From Pseudomonadota bacterium (GTDB taxonomy: Bacteria > Pseudomonadota > Gammaproteobacteria > Xanthomonadales > Xanthomonadaceae), in NCBI GenBank assembly GCA_023399815.1, contig JAEWOJ010000179.1, positions 1 to 53,723 on the forward strand: DNA of 53,723 nucleotides, given 5' to 3'. How positions within the stretch are numbered: the stretch's first letter is position 1; each line of letters starts with the position of its first letter. A model generated the notes under the pieces. That model was not told the origin of the DNA. It was given only the letters and a program-made list of their open reading frames with translations, and did not search any database. The position numbers and the translations under genes are program-made. Below are positions 34,657-44,176 of this stretch, piece after piece.

Positions 34657-36501
34657 TCAGCGCGCGACCTGCAACGGCTGCTCCCACCATTCCTCGACGC
34701 TGCCGTCGGCGCCATGCAAGCGCAGGCCCAGCCAATGACGGCCCGGCGTCAGCTTCCGCGCATCCAGTTCGGCGCGGAAGCCGACATGAGGATGATGCGG
34801 ATCGGTGGAAATCTTCCAGAAATCGGCCACATTGATTTCCTGCCCGTATTCGGTCCGCGCCGCGACCTTGCCGTCGACCAGCACGTCCACTCCCCTCAGG
34901 CCTACGCCGTCCTTGAACGCCCAGCCTTTCACTTCAAGAACATCCTTCTCCATCGCGTCCGGCAACGGGCTGTCGATCCACGCCATGGCCGGCGTGACGC
35001 ATGGCCCCGGCTGCCTGCTGGCAGGCAGGCGGAACAGGAGGAAACGCTGGTAGCCGTGATCGGTGGACACCATCCTCGGCGGCGGCAGCGGCCCGACCAG
35101 GTCGCACAGCTGGTGGTAGCGCACCAGCAGTTCGCGGTAGCGCTGGTCCCCCGGCGCCACCACCAGCAGTTCGGGCGTGGAGCGGTCGCCATCGCCGATC
35201 AGCTGCCACAGCGCCAGCTGCGCGGTGCGCCCATGCCGGTCGTTGAGGGGATGCGGCAGCACGCGGATGGAAGCGTCGCCGCGCAGGAAGCCCAGTTCGG
35301 CACCGACCTTGAAGCTGGCCGCCACCACCCGGGTGGCTTCCGGCATGGCGGCCAGTTCGTCGCGCACCGCATCGGCCAGGGGCTGCCAACCGGCGAAGTT
35401 GCGCGGGTAGTACTTGTTGCCCGCCAGCTGTTCGCGCAGCGCGGGCGAGGCCGCGACCAGGTAATAGCCGAACGCGCAGGCCAGCCCCGCCAGCGCCATG
35501 CCCCAGGCCAGGCGGCGCCAGATGCGCGGCCAACGGCCGAGGACCAGCGGCACCGCCACCAGCAGGGCGAAATACCCCGGCAGCGGCCAGTGGAAGCTGA
35601 TCCGCTCCACGTCGGTGAAGAACCCCAGCAGGAAGATGGCGAGCGTGGACACGCCGCCGACCAGGGCGAAGTAGCGCCATTGCACGCGGTGCTGGCCGGC
35701 CGGCGCCGGGCGGATCCCCGCCGCGCCCGCCTGCCACATCGCCAGGCACAGCAACGGCGTCACCAGCAGCGGCTGGATCACCAGGAACCACAGGCCGGTA
35801 CCCTGGAACATCCAGGGATGACGCTCGACGAGCTGGAATTTCAGGCCGGCATCCTGGTTGTCCAGGTTCCAGGCCAGCAGGGGCAGCCAGGCGACGACGC
35901 CGACCGTCAGCGCCATCCACACCCGCGCATCGCGCAGCATGCGCCGCCCCTCCGGCAGCAGCAGCAGGGCGATGAAGCCGACGCCGATCACGCCGATGAA
36001 GCGGTAATGGCTCAAGGCTCCGAGCAGCAGCCCGGCGGCCAGCATCAGCGCGCCGCCGGCATCGACGGCGCGCAGCAGGCGGGCGCCGGCGGCGAGGCAG
36101 AGCATGGCGGCCAGCGCCATCGGCACATCCGGCACCGCCAGGATGCCCAGCGTCGCCGACAGCGGCATCAACAGGGTGAGCGAACCGGCCTGCCAGCCGA
36201 ACCTGGCGCCGAACCAGCGGCTCGAAAGGTGCGCGACCATCCATGGCAGGGCCGCCCCCATCGCCAGGAACGGCAGGCGCACACCCAGCACGTGGTGGCC
36301 CAGCAGCTCCACGCCGAGCCGCGTCATCCATGCGGTCAGTCCCGGCAGGTCCGAGTAGGCGGCCGCCAGATGCTGGCCCTCCTGCCAGTAGAACGCTTCG
36401 TCGACGAACAACGGCAACCGCGCCGCCACGATCGTCTTCAACGCCGTGATCACCACCCAAAGCACGACAAATACCGTGCGCGCCCGCTGTCCAGCCTGCA
36501 T
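34657..36501 (-). CDS. ArnT/PMT-like (GT39/GT83) membrane glycosyltransferase with C-terminal beta-domain
   Basis: A 614-residue GT-C protein. The first loop has LPLFVDEAFYWQEGQHLAAAYSDLPGLTAW, the DE motif of PMT/ArnT enzymes, given here in part. About eleven helices run to about residue 395. A soluble part follows, and the last 95 residues look like a separate Ig-like beta-sandwich (WAFKDGVGLRGVDVLVDGK ... WLGLRLHGADGSVEEWW). That C-terminal domain is not part of standard ArnT. It would transfer a lipid-linked sugar to an outer acceptor. It lies 66 bp before the GT2 gene on the same strand, so the three membrane genes probably form one unit. Confidence 0.75.
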   Translation of the reverse strand: MQAGQRARTVFVVLWVVITALKTIVAARLPLFVDEAFYWQEGQHLAAAYSDLPGLTAWMTRLGVELLGHHVLGVRLPFLAMGAALPWMVAHLSSRWFGARFGWQAGSLTLLMPLSATLGILAVPDVPMALAAMLCLAAGARLLRAVDAGGALMLAAGLLLGALSHYRFIGVIGVGFIALLLLPEGRRMLRDARVWMALTVGVVAWLPLLAWNLDNQDAGLKFQLVERHPWMFQGTGLWFLVIQPLLVTPLLCLAMWQAGAAGIRPAPAGQHRVQWRYFALVGGVSTLAIFLLGFFTDVERISFHWPLPGYFALLVAVPLVLGRWPRIWRRLAWGMALAGLACAFGYYLVAASPALREQLAGNKYYPRNFAGWQPLADAVRDELAAMPEATRVVAASFKVGAELGFLRGDASIRVLPHPLNDRHGRTAQLALWQLIGDGDRSTPELLVVAPGDQRYRELLVRYHQLCDLVGPLPPPRMVSTDHGYQRFLLFRLPASRQPGPCVTPAMAWIDSPLPDAMEKDVLEVKGWAFKDGVGLRGVDVLVDGKVAARTEYGQEINVADFWKISTDPHHPHVGFRAELDARKLTPGRHWLGLRLHGADGSVEEWWEQPLQVAR

Positions 36502-36542
36502 TGCCGCTTACACTCCCCTCGACCCCGGATCCAGAGACGACC

Positions 36543-37470
<928 letters not shown>

Positions 37471-37490
<20 letters not shown>

Positions 37491-38448
37491 CGTGCCCGCC
37501 CGGCTGCGCACCCGGCTGCAGGCGCTGCAATGGCTGGCGCGCCCGCGCCGGCCCGAGCCGTTGCCGGTCACGCTCGACCGCCACCGCATCTACGTCCTGC
37601 CCACCGGTTTCGGCCTGTTCCTCGGCGCGCTGCTGGCGGTGATGCTGCTCGGCGCGCTGAACTACAACAACAACCCGGCGCTGCTGCTGGCCCTGCTGCT
37701 CGCGGCCACGGCGCTGGCCAGCGCGCTCCAGGCGCACCTGCAGTTGTCCGGCCTGCGCGTGGAGGCCGTGTCGGCCGAACCGGTGGCGGCCGGCACGCCG
37801 CTGCGGTTGCGGCTGGCACTGGCCCGCGACGACCGCCGTCCGCGCCGCGGGCTGCGCCTGGCCTACGGTCCGGCCGCGGCCTGCGCCGACCTCGCGGACA
37901 CGGATCGCACGGAAGTCGACCTGTGGCTGCCCACCACCCGGCGCGGCTGGCTCGATCTGCAGCGCATCCGCCTGTCCACTACCCAGCCGCTGGGGCTGGT
38001 GCGCGCCTGGAGCTGGGTCTGGCCGGCGGCGCCGGTGCTGGTCTATCCCACGCCGGAACTCCAGGCTCCGCCGCTTCCCGACACCGGCAGCGCCTCGACG
38101 CGCACCCGCCAGCATCCGCTCGGCGACGAACTGCAGCAGCTGCGTCCCTATCGGCAGGGCGATGCCCGCCGCACCATCGCCTGGAAACACTCCGCGCGCC
38201 GCGACGCGCTGCTGGTGCGCGAGTACGAGCGTCCTGCCGGTACCGAACTGCTGCTGGACTGGCACGCGCTGGGCCCGCTGCCGCACGAGCGCCGCATCGC
38301 CCGGCTGGCACGCTGGGTGGACGACGCCGAACGCGAAGGCCGCCGCTACTGCCTGCTGCTGCCGGGCCAGCCGGCGCTGGGAGCGGCCAGCGGCGATGCC
38401 CACCGCCACCAGTGCCTGCGCGCGCTGGCCGTGATGCCGGACGCATGA
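37471..38448 (+). CDS. DUF58 membrane protein
   Basis: A 325-residue protein with two helices at about residues 40-80 and a DUF58 domain. The signature is LQQLRPYRQGDARRTIAWKHSARRDALLVREYE. DUF58 proteins pair with MoxR ATPases and transglutaminase-like proteins, and many have a vWA-like fold; the role is not known. The ATG at 37471 gives a 20-base overlap with the MoxR gene; GTG 37492 is an alternative that begins just after its stop. Confidence 0.88.
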
Positions 38449-38472
38449 AAAAACGACAGGATGGTCGTTTTT
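38449..38472. terminator. Terminator-like hairpin between the DUF58 and TgpA genes
   Basis: AAAAACGAC (38449-38457) and GTCGTTTTT (38464-38472) form a 9-bp stem with loop AGGATG, starting right after the DUF58 stop. The stem ends in five U. Inside an operon it would act as an attenuator. Confidence 0.65.
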
Positions 38473-38495
38473 CACGGCGAAGCCGCCCAAAGGGT

Positions 38496-38515
38496 GGCGC
38501 ACAGGGATGTGCGCC
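38496..38515 (+). promoter_or_regulatory. Hairpin holding the ribosome-binding site of the TgpA gene
   Basis: A perfect 7-bp stem GGCGCAC (38496-38502) with GTGCGCC (38509-38515) has AGGGAT in its loop. The ATG at 38516 follows at once. The AGGG ribosome site is thus in the loop, which decides the start and may limit translation. Confidence 0.6.
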
Positions 38516-40486
38516 ATGAACGACCGCGCCGCGCTCCCCCCCTTGAATGCGGGCGCCCGCGGCTGGGCGCTGCTGACCACTGCGCTGGCCCTGTTGCCGC
38601 TGCTGCTGCAGCTGCCCGGCGGGCTGGCCAGCGTATTCGCCGCCGCGGCGCTGCTGGTGGCGGCGCTGTCCTGGCGACGCCAGGTCCCGCTGCCGCTGCG
38701 CCTGCTGCTGATCGCCACCATGCTGGTCGCGATCTACTGGCAGATGGGCGCCTCGCCCGGCCGCGACACCGGCTGCGCCCTGCTGGCGGCGATGCTCGCG
38801 ATCAAGTCCAGCGAACTGCGCACCCTGCGCGACGCGCGCAGCCTGCTGGGCTTCGCCCTGTTCGCGCCGTTCGCCGCCTTCCTGCTCGACCAGGGGCCGA
38901 GCACCCTGCTGCTGGCACTGGCGGCGGTGGTCTGCGCCCTGCTCGGCCTGCAACGCCTGGCCGACGCCGAGACCGGCACGGCACCGCCATCCCTTCCGCA
39001 TCGGCTGCGGACCATCGGGCGACTGCTGCTGGTTGCGCTGCCGCTGGCGCTGTCGGCGTTCTGGCTGCTGCCGCGACTGCCCACGCCGCTGTGGGGCATT
39101 CCGGAACGGGCCGTGGGGCAACCGGGCCTGTCGGACACGATGGCGCCGGGGCAATGGCTGGACCTGATGGCCGACGACAGCCCGGCGCTGCGCGTGCAGT
39201 TCTTCGGTGCGACGCCCGCGGCCGAGCAGCGCTACTGGCGCGGACCGGTGTTGACCCGTTTCGACGGACGCACCTGGACCCGCCTGGAAAGCCAGCGCCG
39301 CATGGCGGCGCCCGCCATCACCACCGCTCCCGCGCAATGGGACTACCAGATCGAGTACGAGCCCACCGAACGGCGCGAACTGGTGGCGCTGGACCTGCCG
39401 CTGGCTGCCCCGGACGAGACGCGGCTGGACGCCGACTACACCCTGGTCAGCACGCGCCCGTTGACCGCCCTGACCCGCTGGCGCCTGCGCTCCTCGCCCC
39501 CGGCCCGCTTCCAGCCGGAGCTGCCGCCCTTCCTGCGCAGGGAGGCGCTGCAGCTGCCGCCCGGCTTCAATCCGCGCACGCTGGCGCTGGCCCGGCAATG
39601 GCGCCATGACGCCGGCGACGACGATGCGGCCATCGTCCGCCGCGCGCTGGAATGGATCGGCCACGATTTCAGCTACACCCTGAGCACGCCGCTGCCCGGC
39701 CGGCACGGCGCCGACGAGTTCCTGTTCGACTGGAAGGCCGGCTTCTGCGAGCACTTCAGTTCCGCCTTCGTCGTGCTGATGCGCGGCGCCGGCATTCCCG
39801 CGCGCGTGGTCACCGGCTATGCCGGCGGCACCCGCAACCGCTACGGCGACTACTGGCTGGTGCGCAGGATGGACGCGCATGCCTGGGCCGAGGTCTGGCT
39901 GCCGCAGCGCGGCTGGACCCGGGTCGACCCGACCGCCGCGGTGGCGCCCGAGCGCATCCGCGACACGCTGGAAGACCGGCTGGCGCGCGGCGACGCCGGC
40001 GGCGGCGCGTTCGACATGGGCGCGCGCTGGCTGCAGGCCGCGCAGGTGGGCGATTGGCTGCGCCGCAACTGGAACGGCATGGTCCTGTCCTTCGATGCGC
40101 AGCGCCAGCAGCAGTTGCTGCGTCCCTTCGGCATCGAGCGTCTGGACCCGGCGCAGCTGGTCGGGCTGCTCGCCGCCTTCGCGCTCATCGCCATCGGCGC
40201 CATGGCCTGGCTGCTGGCGCGCGGCGAACGCGAGCGCGATCCGCTGCTGCGCGCCTGGCATCGCCTCGACCGCCGCTATGCCCGGCTCGGCCTCGGCCGC
40301 CAGCCGCACGAACCGGCCGGCGCCTGGGCCGCGCGCGTGGAAGCGCTCCGGCCCGGCAGCGGCCTGGTGGTACTCAGCCAGCGTTTCAGTGATGCGCGCT
40401 ACGCTGGCGCCTCGTCGGACCTCGCTTCATTATTGCGCGACCTGCACAGGCACCGCCCTCAACCCGGAGTACGAACCGGAGCATGA
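38516..40486 (+). CDS. Transglutaminase-like membrane protein (TgpA/DUF3488 type)
   Basis: A 656-residue inner-membrane protein with five or six N-terminal helices (about residues 14-190), a periplasmic transglutaminase-like core, and one C-terminal helix (about 550-575). The catalytic set is Cys411 (KAGFCEHFSS), His455 (MDAHAWAEVW) and Asp471 (TRVDPT), so the triad is intact. TgpA of Pseudomonas is the named family member and is essential there. It is the third gene after MoxR and DUF58. The start at 38516 follows the hairpin-borne ribosome site. Confidence 0.9.
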   Translation: MNDRAALPPLNAGARGWALLTTALALLPLLLQLPGGLASVFAAAALLVAALSWRRQVPLPLRLLLIATMLVAIYWQMGASPGRDTGCALLAAMLAIKSSELRTLRDARSLLGFALFAPFAAFLLDQGPSTLLLALAAVVCALLGLQRLADAETGTAPPSLPHRLRTIGRLLLVALPLALSAFWLLPRLPTPLWGIPERAVGQPGLSDTMAPGQWLDLMADDSPALRVQFFGATPAAEQRYWRGPVLTRFDGRTWTRLESQRRMAAPAITTAPAQWDYQIEYEPTERRELVALDLPLAAPDETRLDADYTLVSTRPLTALTRWRLRSSPPARFQPELPPFLRREALQLPPGFNPRTLALARQWRHDAGDDDAAIVRRALEWIGHDFSYTLSTPLPGRHGADEFLFDWKAGFCEHFSSAFVVLMRGAGIPARVVTGYAGGTRNRYGDYWLVRRMDAHAWAEVWLPQRGWTRVDPTAAVAPERIRDTLEDRLARGDAGGGAFDMGARWLQAAQVGDWLRRNWNGMVLSFDAQRQQQLLRPFGIERLDPAQLVGLLAAFALIAIGAMAWLLARGERERDPLLRAWHRLDRRYARLGLGRQPHEPAGAWAARVEALRPGSGLVVLSQRFSDARYAGASSDLASLLRDLHRHRPQPGVRTGA

Positions 40487-41013
40487 ACATGAAGACCCGC
40501 ATTTTCCTCACCATCGCCGCCAGCCTGGCCCTGGCCGCCTGTGCCACCGCGCCCAAGCCGCTGCAGGGACAGTTCAGCACGGTTGCCCCGCGCGATACCG
40601 TCGCGCAGAAGCAGACCGGCACGCCGGTGCGCTGGGGTGGCCGCATCATCGAGACCCTCCCCGGCCAAGGCGAGACCTGCTTCCAGATGATCGCGCGCCC
40701 GCTCAACGGCAATGGCCGTCCGAGCACCACCTCCGCCGACGCCAGCGACGGCCGCTTCCTGGCCTGCCGCGCCGGCTTCTACGACCCGGCAGTGTTCGAG
40801 CCCGGCCGCGACGTGACCTTCATCGGCCGCATCGACGGCTACCAGAGCACCAAGATCGGCGACTACGACTACCCGCTGCCGAAGATCGCCGCCGACGTGG
40901 TGTACCTGTGGCCGGTGCAGCGCGACGTCGAAGTGGTGCCCGCCTACCCGTACGGCCCGTGGGGCCCGGGTTGGGGTCCCGGCTGGGGCTGGGGCTACCG
41001 CGGCTGGTGGTGA
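40483..41013 (+). CDS. slp: Slp-family outer-membrane lipoprotein
   Basis: A 176-residue lipoprotein (lipobox LAAC near residue 20). The Slp-like core starts PKPLQGQFSTVAPRDTV and runs through the GRIIETLPGQGETCFQMIARPL segment. The C-terminus is a Gly/Trp/Pro-rich tail (GPWGPGWGPGWGWGYRGWW) that is unlikely to be folded. It overlaps the TgpA gene by 4 bases (ATGA). ATG 40489 is an alternative start. The role is unknown; Slp in E. coli rises in starvation. Confidence 0.85.
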   Translation: MNMKTRIFLTIAASLALAACATAPKPLQGQFSTVAPRDTVAQKQTGTPVRWGGRIIETLPGQGETCFQMIARPLNGNGRPSTTSADASDGRFLACRAGFYDPAVFEPGRDVTFIGRIDGYQSTKIGDYDYPLPKIAADVVYLWPVQRDVEVVPAYPYGPWGPGWGPGWGWGYRGWW

Positions 41014-41050
41014 CCGACCGGTCGCGACCCCGCACGCGACCGAAAAACAG

Positions 41051-41070
41051 ACGCCGCCTCCGGGCGGCGT
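41051..41070 (+). terminator. Terminator after slp
   Basis: Eight-base-pair stem ACGCCGCC (41051-41058) with GGCGGCGT (41063-41070), loop TCCG, then TTGCTTTG. It lies 37 bp after the slp stop. Confidence 0.75.
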
Positions 41071-41107
41071 TTGCTTTGTCCGCTTCACCACCGGGAGACG
41101 GTCCACC

Positions 41108-42409
41108 TCACTCCCGCGCCCTGATCGTCCAGTCGCCGGCCCGCTCCCCCGGCACCAGCGCCCAACCGGACTTCAGGGTCAAGGTCCAGCCATCGCCCTT
41201 CAAGCCATCGGCCGTCGCCTCCGCCCCCGCGTACTGCACGGACAGGCGCGACCAGTCCGGCGAAAGCAGCCCGTCCTTGCCGACCTCCAGCACACCCCAT
41301 GCCGTGGCCGCGCGGATGGTCCCGTAGACAGATCCCTCCGGCGGCAGCGGCGTCACCCGGTTGGGATCGAAACTGAAACTGGCGCCGTTCACCGGAACGG
41401 CGAGTACCGGGCCATCGACCAGCCTGGCGCGCAATGCCGCGGATACGGCGGCCTGGCGGGCGACCCGCGCTGTTTCTTCCACCTGTATCCCGGCCGCACC
41501 GTAACGCGCCCCACTCTCCGCGAAGGCGGCAGCGTCGTGGGGAACATCCAGGCGAAGGGCCTGCGCGAGCATCCCCGGCAGCCCATCGCGCCGGTTCCAT
41601 GCCTTCCGCCATCCCGGGGAGGCGCCATCGAGCAGGACCCCATAGGCGGGCCCGGTGTAATAGGCGAAGGAGCGGGCATAGGCGGCGACGCCGTCGCCCT
41701 TCCGGAGGTGCTCCACCAGGTGGTCGGCCATCGCGGCGTCCTGCGACAGGAGCCGGCCGGTGTATTCGGCGATTCCCTCGTGCCGCTCCATCGCATCCTC
41801 GGCCTCCCGTGCCCCCGGGAACTGCGCCTGCCGCCATGCGCGGAAGACCAGCGCGTCCCGGGTCGCGCGCAGGCGCTCTTCCGTGTCCGTGGTGGCGATG
41901 GCCGCCGCCAGCGCGCGCAGTTCCAGCCGGAGCGACAGCCTTCCCCGCTCCGTGTCCAACTGCTCCTGGTCGGCGTGGGTCGCCACCAGGCCGATCTGGT
42001 CCTGGATGCGGTGCCAGGCCTCGTGCATGAGCAGGATGGAACGCGCCGGCTCGTCGTGCGGCAGCGGCGCCATCAGCATGGTCCAGCCGCGCCCGTTCCA
42101 TCGCACGGACGTGTTAGCGACCGGAACGGTGTCGGGAAGGCGTCCCCGGAAGACCGTTCCTTCCCGCTCAAGAGCGGTCTCCACCCCGTCCATGTTCGCC
42201 AGGATCTGCCGCGTCGCCGGATCGGCCAGCAGCGTCGGTCCGCACAGGTCCACGCCCCAGGCCTTGCCGCCATCGGCCTCGCACAGGCCCTGCATGCGCC
42301 GGAATGCGGCCGTCGCCGATGCCACGTCCAGCGGAGCCTGGGCCATCGCTCCCGCCGATGCGGCCATCGACAGCACCAGGCACACATACCTGCGGATGGA
42401 TCGTCCCAT
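41108..42409 (-). CDS. Secreted HEAWH protein, putative zinc metallopeptidase
   Basis: A 433-residue protein with a signal peptide (MGRSIRRYVCLVLSMAASAG, cleavage near AMAQA). It carries HEAWH at residues 129-133 and, about 78 residues later, ERHEGIAEYTG with Glu211 and Glu215. An HExxH plus a downstream Glu is the pattern of gluzincin peptidases; either Glu could be the third ligand. The C-terminal third is beta-rich (VPVNGASFSFDPNR ... YGTIRAATAWG). I do not recognise the family and have seen no close named homologue. It could be an inactive metalloprotease-like protein. It stands alone, next to the HIT gene on the same strand. Confidence 0.65.
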   Translation of the reverse strand: MGRSIRRYVCLVLSMAASAGAMAQAPLDVASATAAFRRMQGLCEADGGKAWGVDLCGPTLLADPATRQILANMDGVETALEREGTVFRGRLPDTVPVANTSVRWNGRGWTMLMAPLPHDEPARSILLMHEAWHRIQDQIGLVATHADQEQLDTERGRLSLRLELRALAAAIATTDTEERLRATRDALVFRAWRQAQFPGAREAEDAMERHEGIAEYTGRLLSQDAAMADHLVEHLRKGDGVAAYARSFAYYTGPAYGVLLDGASPGWRKAWNRRDGLPGMLAQALRLDVPHDAAAFAESGARYGAAGIQVEETARVARQAAVSAALRARLVDGPVLAVPVNGASFSFDPNRVTPLPPEGSVYGTIRAATAWGVLEVGKDGLLSPDWSRLSVQYAGAEATADGLKGDGWTLTLKSGWALVPGERAGDWTIRARE

Positions 42410-42488
42410 CGTGAGTCCTCCGGTCAGGCGGAACCCGGTTCCGCGTGCTCTGTTTCCCCACCTGCTTACGCGCGGGGGTACCGCCCAC

Positions 42489-42842
42489 TCAGGCGGTGCC
42501 GAAATGCCCCAGCAGTGCGCCGGCCAACAGGTGCAGGTGGATGTGGAACACCGTCTGCCCGGCGTTCTCGCGGCAGTTCATCACGATGCGGTAGCCGTCC
42601 TGCGCGAAGCCTTCCCGGCGCGCGTATTCGGCCGCGGCCAGCGCCAGCTTGCCGATCAGCGGCGCCTGTTCCGGCTGCAGGTCGTCCAGGGTCGGGATGA
42701 CCTCGTGCTTCGGGATGAAGAGGACGTGTACCGGCGCCTGCGGCGCGATGTCCTTGAACCCCAGCACGTCCTCGTCCTCGTAGACGATGGTGGCGGGAAT
42801 CTCGCGACGGATGATCTTTCCGAAAATCGTGTCGTTGCTCAT
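42489..42842 (-). CDS. hinT: HIT-family purine nucleoside phosphoramidase (HinT-like)
   Basis: A 117-residue histidine-triad protein. The triad is His100, His102 and His104 in TVFHIHLHLL, and the N-terminal signature is FGKIIRREIPATIVYED. HinT hydrolyses AMP-lysine or AMP-N-alanine type bonds. Length and motif are typical. It stands between a repeat region and the HEAWH gene. Confidence 0.95.
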   Translation of the reverse strand: MSNDTIFGKIIRREIPATIVYEDEDVLGFKDIAPQAPVHVLFIPKHEVIPTLDDLQPEQAPLIGKLALAAAEYARREGFAQDGYRIVMNCRENAGQTVFHIHLHLLAGALLGHFGTA

Positions 42843-42858
42843 GGCCTGCCTCGACGGA

Positions 42859-43004
42859 ATACCTCCGGCATTGTATGCAACGCCATCGCGGTAGTGCCGG
42901 ATACCTCCGGAGGAACGCCCCCTGAGTCAGGGGGCAGCCGCGCAGCGGCGGGGGTATGGAGGAATGCGAGACGGGCCCCACGGTTTGCCACGCAAACCGT
43001 GGGG
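42859..43004. repeat. Cluster of stem-loops (dispersed repeat type)
   Basis: Starts with two TACCTCCGG copies (42859 and 42901), then a CCCCCTGA-G-TCAGGGGG stem near 42919-42935, then the perfect 13-bp stem CCCCACGGTTTGC (42976-42988) with its inverse (42992-43004), loop CAC. It fills the recR-hinT gap. Confidence 0.65.
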
Positions 43005-43048
43005 CGGCAGCGCGAAGGCGCTGGCGTGTCCACGGCCAGCGGCCGGCA

Positions 43049-43642
43049 CTACGGGATTTCGCTGCGGCTGCCGAAGGCGTGCGACAGCGTGCCGCGGTCC
43101 ACGTATTCCAGTTCGCCGCCCAGCGGCAGGCCCTGCGCCAAGCGGCTCGGGCGCACCGCGTGGCGACGCGCCAGCTGCGCCAGATAGTGCGCGGTGGCCT
43201 CGCCTTCGACGGTGGAGTTGGTGGCGATGATCAGCTCGGCGACCTCGCCCTGCGCCAGCCGCGCTTCCAGCTGGTCCAGGCCGAGTTCGCGCGGGCCGAT
43301 GCCGTCCAGCGGCGACAGCCGCCCCTGCAGCACGTAGTACAGGCCGCGGTAGCTGGTGGCGTGCTCGATGGCCAGGCGGTCGGCCGGCGATTCCACCACG
43401 CACAGCAGCTGCCGCTCGCGGCTGCCGCTGGCGCACAGCGGGCACACCTCGGTCTCGCTGAAATCGCGGCACTGCGCGCAGTGGCCGATCTTCTCGATCG
43501 CCTCGGCCAGTACCCGGGACAGATGCTGGCCGCCCTCGCGCGCGCGTTCGAGCACGTGGTAGGCCATGCGCTGGGCGGTCTTCTGGCCGACGCCGGGCAG
43601 CACCCGGAAGGCGTCGATCAGTTGTTCGAGAAGTGAGGACAC
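43049..43642 (-). CDS. recR: Recombination mediator RecR
   Basis: RecR (197 residues) helps load RecA at gaps with RecO. It has a helix-hairpin-helix in RVLPGVGQKTAQRMAYHVL, a Cys4 zinc finger (CAQCRDFSETEVCPLC), a Toprim domain (VVESPADRLAIE ... IIATNSTVEGEATAHYL) and a Walker-B-like end with SRLAQGLPLGGELEYVD. The start is GTG at 43642, the family start (VSSLLEQLIDAFRVLPG); a longer frame to 43768 would run into the repeat upstream. Genomic order dnaX-ybaB-recR. Confidence 0.95.
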   Translation of the reverse strand: MSSLLEQLIDAFRVLPGVGQKTAQRMAYHVLERAREGGQHLSRVLAEAIEKIGHCAQCRDFSETEVCPLCASGSRERQLLCVVESPADRLAIEHATSYRGLYYVLQGRLSPLDGIGPRELGLDQLEARLAQGEVAELIIATNSTVEGEATAHYLAQLARRHAVRPSRLAQGLPLGGELEYVDRGTLSHAFGSRSEIP

Positions 43643-43695
43643 TGGGAGTCGAGAAGGCTTGGCTGGACGTGATTGGCATCGAATGCCGGCTGTGT

Positions 43696-43825
43696 CCTTC
43701 TCCCTCCGGGAGAAGGTGCCCCGCAGGGGCGGATGAGGGCACGGGCGAAGCCTCGTGTAGACAAACATCGCAAGGGCTTCGCCCCCCGAACCCTCACCCC
43801 AACCCCTCTCCCGGAGGGAGAGGGG
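43696..43825. repeat. Dispersed composite repeat, copy C
   Basis: Left hairpin CCTTCTCCC-tcc-GGGAGAAGG (43696-43716) then a CCCCGCAGGGG stem; right hairpin CCCCTCTCCC-gga-GGGAGAGGGG (43803-43825) preceded by CCTCACCCCAA. It is the best copy of the family and lies between ybaB and recR. Confidence 0.8.
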
Positions 43826-43849
43826 CTTGATGGCCGGCGGCCACTGCCG

Positions 43850-44170
43850 TCAGAACGGCAGCTTCATGCCCGGCGGCAGCTTCATGCCGGCCGTGGCCGA
43901 GCCCATGCGCGCCTGCGACTCGGTGTCGATCTTGTTGGAGGCATCGTTGAACGCCGCGGCGATCAGGTCCTCGACCATTTCCTGGTCGGACAGCACCGAC
44001 GGGTCGATGCGAACCTTGCGGCACTCCTTGGTGCCGGTGAGGGTCACGCTGACCATGCCGCCGCCGGCGCTGCCGGTGACTTCCAGCTTGGCCAGTTCTT
44101 CCTGGGCCTTCTGCAGGTTTTCCTGCATCTTCTGGGCCTGTTGCATCAGTTGGGCGATGTTGCCGCGCAT
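43850..44170 (-). CDS. ybaB: YbaB/EbfC nucleoid-associated protein
   Basis: A 106-residue DNA-binding protein. Helical MRGNIAQLMQQAQKMQENLQKAQEEL, the strand VTGSAGGGMVSVTLTGTKECRKVRIDPSVL and EDLIAAAFNDASNKID. Homologues bind DNA as dimers. It follows dnaX by 6 bp. Confidence 0.95.
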   Translation of the reverse strand: MRGNIAQLMQQAQKMQENLQKAQEELAKLEVTGSAGGGMVSVTLTGTKECRKVRIDPSVLSDQEMVEDLIAAAFNDASNKIDTESQARMGSATAGMKLPPGMKLPF

Positions 44171-44176
44171 GGTTTC

